Position numbers and translations under genes: made by a program
Assembly (NCBI GenBank): GCA_035627375.1
Contig: DASPLX010000018.1
Span: 1-33,083, forward strand
Source: DASPLX01 sp035627375
Lineage (GTDB): Bacteria > Pseudomonadota > Gammaproteobacteria > Burkholderiales > Burkholderiaceae_D
DNA: 33,083 nucleotides
Direction: 5' to 3'
Shown here: positions 1 through 8,200 of the stretch, in pieces
Numbering within the stretch: position 1 is the first letter of the stretch
How the letters are laid out: each line of letters begins with the position of its first letter
The notes under the pieces: generated by a model
What the model was told of the DNA's origin: nothing
Databases searched by the model: none
What the model saw: the letters and a program-made list of their open reading frames with translations, nothing else

Positions 1-967
1 TGTGCTGGTGGCGAAATATGCAGATCATCAGCCGCTCTATCGCCAATCCGGCATCTTCGAGCGCGCCGGCCTGGCGATCCCGGATTCGACGCTGGCGCAG
101 TGGGTGGGGCGCTGCGGCGTGCAGTTGCAGCCGCTGGTCGATGCCATGCACGATGCGCTGCTGCGGCAGACCGTGCTGCATGCCGACGAAACGCCGGTGG
201 CGATGCTCAAGCCGGGCAATGGCAAGACGCACCGGGCGTACCTGTGGAGCTACTGCAGCACCAGCATGAGCGCGCTGAAGGCGGTGGTGTTCGACTTCGC
301 CGAAACGCGCGCCGGCGAACATGCCCGCGACTTCCTGGGGCAGTGGCAAGGCACGCTGGTGTGCGACGACTTCGGCGGTTACAAGGCGCTGTTCAGGCAG
401 GGCATCACTGAAGCCGGTTGCCTCGCCCACGCCAGACGCAAGTTTTACGATCTGTGGGCCAACCACAAGAGCCAGATTGCGGAGGAAGCGCTCAAGCTGT
501 TCGGCGCGCTGTACGATGTCGAGCAGCAAGCGCAGGAAATGGATGCCGACCAACGGCGACAACGCCGGCAACAACATGCCCGGCCCGTCGCCGACACGCT
601 GCATGCGTGGCTGTTGGCGCAACGGCAGCGCGTGCCGGACGGCAGTGCAACGGCGAAGGCGATCAATTACAGCCTGGGACGTTGGGAAGCACTGACGCAT
701 TACCTCGACGATGGGAACGTCCCGATCGATAACAATTGGGTGGAAAACCGCATCCGGCCAGTCGCCCTGGGCCGGGCCAATTGGCTATTTGCCGGCGGCT
801 TGCGTGCCGGGCAGCGTGCCGCGGCCATCATGAGCCTGGTCCAATCGGCCAAGCTGAATGGACATGACGCCTTCGCCTACATGAAGGATGTGCTCGAACG
901 CCTGCCGTCCTGGCCGAACAACCGCATCGACGAACTCTTGCCGCACCGCTGGAGCCCGGCTGCGTAA
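1..967 (+). CDS. tnpC: IS66 family transposase (TnpC), 5' end outside window
   Basis: This is the C-terminal 321 residues of an IS66-type DDE transposase, which catalyses cut and strand transfer of its IS. The reading frame is open from the first bases, so the N-terminal zinc-finger and leucine-zipper part lies outside the window. The catalytic acids are visible in order: Asp62 in HADETPVAML, Asp122/123 in VCDDFGGYKALF, and Glu248 in NNWVENRIRP. The following GRANWLFAGG and the C-terminal LLPHRWSP are typical of IS66 TnpC. The accessory genes tnpA and tnpB would lie upstream, outside the window. No frameshift or stop is seen in the visible part, so the element may still be active. Family assignment is secure; completeness cannot be judged. 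Confidence 0.93.
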   Translation, partial: VLVAKYADHQPLYRQSGIFERAGLAIPDSTLAQWVGRCGVQLQPLVDAMHDALLRQTVLHADETPVAMLKPGNGKTHRAYLWSYCSTSMSALKAVVFDFAETRAGEHARDFLGQWQGTLVCDDFGGYKALFRQGITEAGCLAHARRKFYDLWANHKSQIAEEALKLFGALYDVEQQAQEMDADQRRQRRQQHARPVADTLHAWLLAQRQRVPDGSATAKAINYSLGRWEALTHYLDDGNVPIDNNWVENRIRPVALGRANWLFAGGLRAGQRAAAIMSLVQSAKLNGHDAFAYMKDVLERLPSWPNNRIDELLPHRWSPAA

Positions 968-1011
968 CCTCGCATGTATCCCGTGTCAATGTGAGATGCC
1001 CGGGTGCTTAC
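968..1011 (+). mobile_element. Right end of the IS66 element
   Basis: The segment after the transposase stop ends in cgggtgcttac (1001-1011). Its reverse complement, GTAAGCACCCG, has the GTAAGC start typical of IS66 terminal repeats. From base 1012 the sequence is colinear with position 5066 of the haemagglutinin gene, so 1011/1012 is a natural IS boundary. IS66 elements usually duplicate 8 bp of target; the right copy would be tgtcagcc at 1012-1019. The left end is outside the window. Confidence 0.7.
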
Positions 1012-1206
1012 TGTCAGCCGACTGGTGAGCGCGCCTTACCGATGGCCGTGCGAGATGCCCACGGCATGCTTGGTTTTGGTGGGCGTGCGCCGATCGTAGG
1101 TGTCGATCGCGCTGTCGATCGTGACATTGGTGTCGGAGGCGAACAATTCGCCGCCCACGTGGAGGGCACTGCCCAGGATCTCCTGGGCGCCGCCCTGTTT
1201 CATGCC
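1012..1206 (-). pseudogene. Remnant copy of an internal fhaB/cdiA segment
   Basis: These 195 bp align without gaps to 5066-5260 of the main haemagglutinin gene, in the same orientation, with about 19 differences by hand count. The encoded peptide contains GGELFASDTNV and TKTKHAVGISHGHR, matching GGELFASGTNV and TKTKHAVGTSHGHR in the intact copy. After SHGHR the GAA codon of the main copy is TAA here, so the fragment is not translated through. IS66 cuts it at the low-coordinate side and similarity stops abruptly at 1206. It is probably debris of a duplicated exoprotein 3' end or an orphan toxin module. Confidence 0.85.
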
Positions 1207-1311
1207 AACGTGCTGGCTTGCGCAGAGGTGGAGGCGAGTTTGCAGCAAACAACGCTACCTACCATCTAGCAATCCTCTTGCTACCAAACCGCCCGATTAA
1301 GGCTCTATTCA
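1207..1311. other. Short spacer with no recognised feature
   Basis: Between the fhaB remnant and the end of the lipoprotein gene I see no gene, no convincing terminator and no repeat. Similarity to the main fhaB copy ends at 1206. Confidence 0.4.
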
Positions 1312-2235
1312 TCATTTACAACGCGGATCCAACGCCTTCCAGAGACTTCCCTTAATTGCACATTCGTGTCGCAGCTTCTTTTCCTCTCGGCTTAACTGCT
1401 GTTCCGCGAACTCTTTCCGCCGCTTGTTCTCCACGGCCGCTTCAATCAATGGATCAATATCAATGGGAGTAATCCTTTCCAATTTCACTGAAGCAACGAT
1501 CATGTGAAACAGGTCGAGCAAACCCGCATGCTGAACGGGACGTTCTCGAATCGAGTACTGAAGGTCGGCAGAAAATTTCAATACCATCCAGTAGGGCGTA
1601 TCCGGGATCTTGAGTGTCCAGATTTCGATAGGTGCCGCCAGGGGCCCTCTACTCCCCGTCATATCGCGTGGCGGAACTTCCTTCACCAACCAGTCCACTC
1701 CTTTGAAGTGAAATGGTCTTGCTCCGTCGATCCAGGAATCCGTATCTTTGACCGGATCTGGTTTGATGAGATAAAGTGCAAATCCATTTCGCGAGGAAAG
1801 AAAGAACTGGTGACAAAATGTTTCATATCGCTCGAATTTCCCTTCAGGATTTGTTCCGTAGATCTTTTCCGTGTGCTGGACAAATCTCCACTGACCGTTG
1901 TGTTCGCTAATGCTTCCGAGCACCCCTTCCCATTCAGCGAAAGGCTGATCAGATTCGAACTCCAGTTCTCCATACCCACCTAAGCGTTTGAACGGATTGA
2001 GCCCGTATCCGCAGTACCGAACATTGGTTCCACTCAGCCAAGCATGGCTAATGCGCCATTTATTGAGAAAGCGGTACGAGTAATGTTGCCTTACATCAAT
2101 CACGCCTTGCGGCTCGAAGGGGTTGGCATAGTTACCGACGGGTTCGTTGACCGGACCACGCCATATTGATATTGTTCCGCAACCTGTCAACCCGAGCAGT
2201 ATCCAGACCACGCAAAAGAACTTAATAGATCGCAT
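1312..2235 (-). CDS. Lipoprotein, candidate immunity protein for the overlapping haemagglutinin tip
   Basis: The 307-residue product begins with a short basic-hydrophobic signal ending in the lipobox LTGC (residues 16-19), so Cys19 should be lipidated after export. The rest is soluble-looking, has many aromatic residues, and ends in a charged helix (ENKRRKEFAEQQLSREEKK) followed by a Cys-containing tail. I do not recognise a named domain. Its ATG (2233-2235) lies inside the end of the exoprotein reading frame, with a 14-bp overlap, which indicates translational coupling. A gene overlapping the 3' end of a CdiA-like exoprotein is normally the immunity gene. A lipoprotein location would suit a toxin acting in the periplasm or on membranes, as with the lipoprotein immunities of type VI phospholipase effectors. 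The base composition is A/T-richer than the flanks, like the toxin tip. The immunity role is inference. Confidence 0.75.
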   Translation of the reverse strand: MRSIKFFCVVWILLGLTGCGTISIWRGPVNEPVGNYANPFEPQGVIDVRQHYSYRFLNKWRISHAWLSGTNVRYCGYGLNPFKRLGGYGELEFESDQPFAEWEGVLGSISEHNGQWRFVQHTEKIYGTNPEGKFERYETFCHQFFLSSRNGFALYLIKPDPVKDTDSWIDGARPFHFKGVDWLVKEVPPRDMTGSRGPLAAPIEIWTLKIPDTPYWMVLKFSADLQYSIRERPVQHAGLLDLFHMIVASVKLERITPIDIDPLIEAAVENKRRKEFAEQQLSREEKKLRHECAIKGSLWKALDPRCK

Positions 2236-5200
2236 TGTTCACTTTCGGTTGTATTAGTTCGCCGCCTTCATAAATAAAGACGTTATTTGGCTGCTGATTG
2301 GTCGGAACAGGACCACCAGGAACAGGATTGGCGATGGTCGAACAGCCAACCGCGCCGGTGCCATAGCAACTGTGAGCGCTGTTGCTGTACTTCCAGACAT
2401 TGATAAACTCCCTGAGCGCTGCCAGCGCATCGCCTGGATTGCCGGCGGCGATCACCGAAACCGGATCGTTTGCCATATATGTGTAAGTGATATTACGCGT
2501 CCCGGCTTGACTAGTGATCTTTGCCGCCGCATCCGTATAGGTTGATACAAGCACGGCACCACCCACACCTGCGACTTTAAGGTTCTCGTTCGCGTATCCC
2601 TTATCGGTCAAGATATTGAACGCATTGGTTTGCACAATCGTTCCACGACTATGACCAAGTGAGAGTGTCGGTAGTCCGCCACGTCCACCCAAGAGATCGG
2701 CGTAAGCGTAGTCGGCATTCGAATAGCCCATGACTGGTGCCAGCATTTGTTCATAACCGGCTGCCAGCACATCGCCAAAACTGGATTTAGCTGGTGCGAT
2801 ATGCATCAAGGTGATTTCCGACGGCTTCCGATCAGCATCATCAAGCGGTGCATTTTGATATGCCAACTGGGAAGCTCGCACTTTATCGTTCAAAATGCCG
2901 TTCACCGCCAATACCTTACCTTGCCTGATCGCATCGTCCTGATTGATCAATTCAAGTTTGATTTTTCCCGGATCATTCAGGCATTCGTGCATTTCGCCAT
3001 TACAGGACACCTTGTAAAAATTCGGCTTGTTCACAAACAGCGCCTCGTATGCGTCATCGGTGTATACAGTTACAGCATTGAATACCTCCTGTTTGATCGC
3101 TTGCATTGCCTCCGCTGATTTTCTCAACGCTTCCACGTCCAATCTACTTGCTGCCGTGTTGGAATCCCACGTATTTCGATTCAATTCTGAAATCGTTTCT
3201 TCAGCACCCTTACCCGTCAATTCCTTCTGTTTAGCTTCGTCTGTAATGATTATCGCGCCCGCACTGATGCCACTCAGTGCCACCCCGGATGATGACTCCG
3301 AGGCAGAACCGTTATTCAGTAAGTTGCCAATAACACCTTTGACGATTCCATAGTTACCTTGTGTGAACATGTCGCTACTCAACCCAATTCCTCTGCTGTC
3401 GGCATTCGCCTCCGCATGATTCTGAATATCGGAAGTAATCAGTGTCTGCGTCACGAAGCTATTCTTGCCTTCCTTCACAGCTGTTTCGCTGCTGGCAATC
3501 ACCCCACCCTTGAGCTCGGTCTGCCCCGCCACCGCGACTTCGAATCCGCCATCGCCGGCCTTGATACCAGATTGTTCGAGCACGCTGGCATAGTTGCTGT
3601 TGACGCTGCCTTTGCCGACGTTGACGCCGCCGCCCATTCCCGCGCCGATCGTGAGCGAACCGCCCGCGCTCTTTTGCTCGCTGTGGTAGGTGCTGGTGTC
3701 TTGCAAACTCGCGATCACCAGGTTGCCGCCCACCTTCGCCGTCACCTTGCCGCCGCTGCTCACCACCGCGCCTTCCAGGATCGTGTCGCCGCCCGAGACC
3801 AGCGTCACGCCCTTGCCGCCGTGCACATGCGTGTTGTGGTGAACCACATCCTCGCCGTCGACATGGCCGCGCCCGCTGTTGCCGGACACGTTCACTCCCC
3901 AGCCTTGCTCCGAGAATGTCAAGCCGATGCCGCCGCCCGAACTCTTGTTGCTGCTATGTTGTTCGCTCGTACTTTGCGCCGCCTGCAGCACGATCTTGCC
4001 GTCGGCCGTCAGGAGTGCCTTGTTGCCGGCCTGGATATCGGCGCCGATCGCGCTCAGCGTGCTGTCCGCGCCGCCTCCCGTGGCGGTGATGGTGACGTTG
4101 TTGCCGGCAGCGATCGTGCTGCCGACGGCCGTCGTGCTACTCCGTGTGGAGCTGCTTTCGCTCTTGCTGCTGCCCAGCGAGACGCTGACGCCGGCCACCT
4201 TCCCGCTGCCGATGGCATCGGCGGCATTCTTGACCGACAACACTGCCATCGCCGCCGCCAGCGCCTGCAGGCGCGGGTCGTCGGTGCCTGCTGCCGCATC
4301 GGCCATCTTCTCGGCGGTCTGCACCATCGTCATCATCGGGCCGGTGACTGCCACCGTCAGGCCACTGCTCCGGCTCTTGTCCGTCCGGCTGCTGCTATTG
4401 CTGTCGTGGACGGGATGGATGTCGACTTTCTTGGCGACGATATCGATGTCGCCTTTGACCGCCAGTACCTGGCTGCCGGCCTGGACGTACTCGTTGCCGG
4501 CACCGATGGTGACCTTGCCGCCCAAGCTGGCGATCTGGCTGCCGTTGTGCGTGGCGGCGGTGCTGCCGCGATCCTGCTCGCTTTGCTGCTTGCCCAGCGT
4601 GAACGAGGCGTTGCCGGCGAACAGGCCGCTGGCCTTGTCTTCGCGATGATGGATCTCCTGCGCAGTGTCTTGCGATGCGCCGACGAGCACGTCGTGCGCC
4701 GCCAATAACGATACGTCGCCGTCGCCCACCAGGGTGCTGGCGCGCGCCACGATGTCGTGGCCTGCGGTCACGGAGATCGTGCTGCCCGAGAGGAGATTGC
4801 CGATGCTATGCGTGCCCCGCACGTCGCTGGCAGAACTGGAGGATTTTTTCGAGAGCAGGCTGCCGCCGCGGTAGTCGTGCGTTTCGCGACGCTCGGACGA
4901 CAATTGCTGCTCCAACAGCAAGACGTCGTTGTTGGCGCTCAGGGCGATCTCGCCCGCATTGCTTTGCAGCGTCGCGCCTTGCAGCAGGAGGTTGCCGGTA
5001 CCGGCCTCGCCCGTCTCGCCGCCGTTGAGCTTGCCGGTGGCGGTAATGACCATGTCCTTGCCGGCTGTCAGCTGGCTGGTGAGCGCGCCTTCCCGATGGC
5101 CGTGCGAGGTGCCGACGGCATGCTTGGTTTTGGTGAGCGTGTCCCAATCATAGGTGTCGATCGCGCTGCCGATCGTGACATTGGTGCCGGAGGCGAACAA

Positions 5201-5269
5201 TTCGCCGCCCGCGTGGAGGTCGCTGCCCAGGATCGCCAGGTCGCCGTCCTGTTTCATGCCGGCGGCCAA
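2222..5269 (-). CDS. C-terminal part of FhaB/CdiA-type exoprotein, with lipase-like toxin tip (separated by an in-frame stop)
   Basis: This frame continues the upstream haemagglutinin frame exactly after one TAG codon; the TTG at 5269 is only a formal start and lacks a ribosome binding site. Residues 1 to about 640 are FHA-2-type repeats (GSDLHAGGELFASGTNV, HAVGTSHGHREG and similar). A pretoxin-like linker follows (GAIIITDEAKQKELTGKGAEETISELNRNT); no VENN motif is present. The last 250 or so residues look like an alpha/beta-hydrolase. They contain LSLGHSRGT with candidate nucleophile Ser874, NDPV with candidate acid Asp935, and NSAHSCYG with candidate His966, in the order and spacing expected of a lipase or esterase triad. 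The DNA of the final kilobase is more A/T-rich than the repeats. The overlapping lipoprotein gene fits an effector/immunity arrangement. Without readthrough or reversion this portion may not be made. Confidence 0.8.
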   Translation of the reverse strand: MAAGMKQDGDLAILGSDLHAGGELFASGTNVTIGSAIDTYDWDTLTKTKHAVGTSHGHREGALTSQLTAGKDMVITATGKLNGGETGEAGTGNLLLQGATLQSNAGEIALSANNDVLLLEQQLSSERRETHDYRGGSLLSKKSSSSASDVRGTHSIGNLLSGSTISVTAGHDIVARASTLVGDGDVSLLAAHDVLVGASQDTAQEIHHREDKASGLFAGNASFTLGKQQSEQDRGSTAATHNGSQIASLGGKVTIGAGNEYVQAGSQVLAVKGDIDIVAKKVDIHPVHDSNSSSRTDKSRSSGLTVAVTGPMMTMVQTAEKMADAAAGTDDPRLQALAAAMAVLSVKNAADAIGSGKVAGVSVSLGSSKSESSSTRSSTTAVGSTIAAGNNVTITATGGGADSTLSAIGADIQAGNKALLTADGKIVLQAAQSTSEQHSSNKSSGGGIGLTFSEQGWGVNVSGNSGRGHVDGEDVVHHNTHVHGGKGVTLVSGGDTILEGAVVSSGGKVTAKVGGNLVIASLQDTSTYHSEQKSAGGSLTIGAGMGGGVNVGKGSVNSNYASVLEQSGIKAGDGGFEVAVAGQTELKGGVIASSETAVKEGKNSFVTQTLITSDIQNHAEANADSRGIGLSSDMFTQGNYGIVKGVIGNLLNNGSASESSSGVALSGISAGAIIITDEAKQKELTGKGAEETISELNRNTWDSNTAASRLDVEALRKSAEAMQAIKQEVFNAVTVYTDDAYEALFVNKPNFYKVSCNGEMHECLNDPGKIKLELINQDDAIRQGKVLAVNGILNDKVRASQLAYQNAPLDDADRKPSEITLMHIAPAKSSFGDVLAAGYEQMLAPVMGYSNADYAYADLLGGRGGLPTLSLGHSRGTIVQTNAFNILTDKGYANENLKVAGVGGAVLVSTYTDAAAKITSQAGTRNITYTYMANDPVSVIAAGNPGDALAALREFINVWKYSNSAHSCYGTGAVGCSTIANPVPGGPVPTNQQPNNVFIYEGGELIQPKVNNAIY

Positions 5270-5275
5270 GGTGAG

Positions 5276-5278
5276 CTA
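5276..5278 (-). other. In-frame amber codon interrupting fhaB
   Basis: The minus strand reads ACG GGC GGA TAG CTC ACC TTG. With CAG in place of TAG the peptide would be TGGQLTLAAG, a regular haemagglutinin repeat. The frame is identical on both sides and no other disruption is seen. Confidence 0.9.
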
Positions 5279-8200
5279 TCCGCCCGTCTTGATGAGGCTG
5301 CCGACGTTCCGCACCTCCGTGGCCCGGATATGGCCCGAGGCGCCGATGTCCATCGTGCCGCCGGTCTGCACCGTGCCGACCGTGAGATGCCGGTCCGCCT
5401 TCAGCAAAGCATCCTCGCCGGCCTCGATTTCCGCGCCGAGGAGATTCAGATCGCGCCCGGCGATGATCGCCAGCTTGTCGCCTTTGACGCTGGCGATCTC
5501 GTCCAGCTCCGTGGTGGTGCTGTTCAAACCCTTGGTCTCGATCGCCTGGGTGCGGACGTTGACGTCGCGCCCGGCCTCCAAGCGGACCTTGTTGCCGGCG
5601 ATCTCCCCTGACAGGTTGTTGATGTCGTTGCGCGCCTTGAGATCGACACGGCCGCCGCGCAGGCGTCCGCCGCTGAGGTTGTCGATGTTCTCCCCGCTGA
5701 TCTTCATCAGGTCGCGCGTGGCGATCAGTCCGCCGTTGCGCAGGTCGCCGGTCAGCTTGAGATCGATGTTGTCCGCCGCGATCAGGGTGCCGTCGCCGCG
5801 GATGGCACCTTCCTTCACCCTGACATACACCTGCGGAGTCAGCACGCGTTGCACGCTGCCGTCGGCCAGGGTGACGTCGCGCTCCACCAGCCAGACGATG
5901 TCGTTCGTGAGCTGCCTCATCTGCTCCTCCGACAACGCCACGCCGATGGTGAGCTTGAACGCCTTGCCGAACTCGACGCCGTTTTGCATCAGCGCCTGAT
6001 ATTGCTCCTCGTTGTCGCGGTAGTCTCCGACGAAAGGATATCCGGTGGCATAGACGATCTGCTCGGTCACCAGCCTCTGTTCATAGAAGCTGTCGCCCAG
6101 GCGCTTGAGAACCTTGGCGGGATCCTGGCCGAGTTGCCGCAGCATGAAGTCCGAGTTGATCCAGGCGCTGAAATCGGCGAAACGCGGATCGGTCTCGACC
6201 AGGTAACGCACGCCGGGTTCAGAGCGGACGGCGAACAGGGCGTTGCGTGGAATAGACAGGTTCGGCGCGATGCTGCGGATGCGCAAGTCGCCGTTGCCGC
6301 CTGCCTTGATATCGATCATGGCATGGTAGACGGCATTGCCGTCGACGGTGGAGACGGACTGTGCGCCGGCGACCGTCGTCCGCACAGCGGCGCTATCGAT
6401 TCGGCTCGGGCCGCTCACAGTCCCGACGACGCCATAGGAAGTCTTGCCACCTGCACCGTAGATCGTCACCGCCGAGGCCGGGGCGCCGGTGGCGCCGCCG
6501 GCGGACGGCGGCGTTGCCGTCGCGGCGACGTCCTCGACGGCGAGGCCGTCGATCAGAGGCATCACGCCAGCGGTCGCGCCGGGCACCGCCGCGGCGCCGG
6601 ATACGCCGGCCGCGGAATCGATGGAACCAATGGCGCCGGAAGCCACTCCATCGAACCGGGCAATGCCATGGCCGGTCAGAGCGCCGGTTTGCGAATCGGC
6701 CTGCACGCCGCCGGTTTGCGTGGCAAGTGAAACATGGATATCGGCGATCGTCGCGCCGTTGGCGCCGTGGTCGATCCGGATGGCCTGGCGGGGATCGATA
6801 TCGCCCTCCAGCTGGGGCGCCGTACCCTTGTCGAATTTCCACACCGGTTCATAACCCATACTGACCGGCGCGTGCACGGCTTCGTACGGTCCGGGGCCGT
6901 GCCAGATACGCTTGTGGTCGCCCAAGCGGCTGGACACCAGTTCCGTCAATTGCCAGGTGCCGGCATCGGTATGCTGCAGTTCGTTCTTGTCCTGAATCTG
7001 GACGACGGTCGACGCGCTGCCGTCGATGGTGCCGCCCACCACGATCTGGCTCTTGTCGTTCAATACCGAACCGGCTGGCCCATTCAAGGTCAGATTGCCG
7101 CCGGCGGAAATGCGGCCCGGCTTGGACTCGCCGATGGAACGGGTTTCCGTGGTCGTGCGGATGGCGTCGACGATGTACCAGTCTTCGACCATGCGGCTAT
7201 AGAGATCGTTGTTGAAGGCGGCGATCTTGGCGTCGAGCTGGGCATAGGTTTCCGCCGTCTGCGCTTGCCAGGCGGCGCGCAGGTCGTAGTAGGCGAAGCA
7301 GCCGTCGCCGGGATGTTCGCCGTAACAGGATTCATACTGGCCGGCATAGGGCTGGAGCGGCTCCGGTTCGGGCGGCGCGACGCCGAACAAGATCCACACA
7401 CGGCTGTCCGCTCCATAGTTCGGGGTCGGCGGCGAACCGTCGTCGAGGCCGATCGGCCGATTCAGGGCCGGCGGATAGAGTTCGGCGCCGAACAAGGCGA
7501 TCGGATACTGTTTGCTGTCGGTGATGAGACGGCCATGGTCATAGCCGATCAAAGCATAGCTTCCGGCCGCCAGCGGCGTCGTGCCGCCCGGCAGGACATG
7601 CCCGGTAAAGCGTTCGCTGCCGACAACCCGCGTTGCCATCGTGAAGAAGTCGTTGCGGTTCTCGACGCCGGCAGCGCCGATGGTCATGTTGCCGAACGTT
7701 TCGATCGCGCCGGAGCGGTTGTACACCATGCCGGAGGAATTGATCGTCATGTCGCCGATGCTCAGGATGAGCGCATCGGTGCGGTTGGTGATGCCGCCGC
7801 CGGAAAATTTCAGCGAACCGCGGGCAGCGATCACGGCATGGTCGGCGTTGTCGATGATGCCGGCGGTCACGCCCAGCGTGTTGCCGTAAATCCGGCCGGT
7901 GTTGAAGACGGCGCCGCCGGCCTCGATGTTGACCGTTCCGCCGTCGATGAGGCCGTTATTGTTCAGCGAGTGGGCGGCTTTGAGATTGAGCGTGCCGGCC
8001 TGGATTTCGCCGGACGGCAAGTTGGAAATATCGGTCGCGCTCAGGTGCAGGACATTTTCGGCCTCGATCCGGCCGCTGTTGACGATGCTTCCTCCGCTGC
8101 GGATCGTCATGTTGCCGGCTGCGGCCAGTTGACCGGTATTGGTGTAACTGCCGTCGTAGTTGAATTCGAGTTCGCCAAGCGAAAGGTATTGCCCAGCGCC

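Noticed and set aside
5267..5269. TTG at 5269 as a genuine independent start of the toxin-tip gene
   Set aside because: It is an internal Leu codon of the continuous repeat frame, has no Shine-Dalgarno or signal peptide, and would give a product that could not be exported alone.
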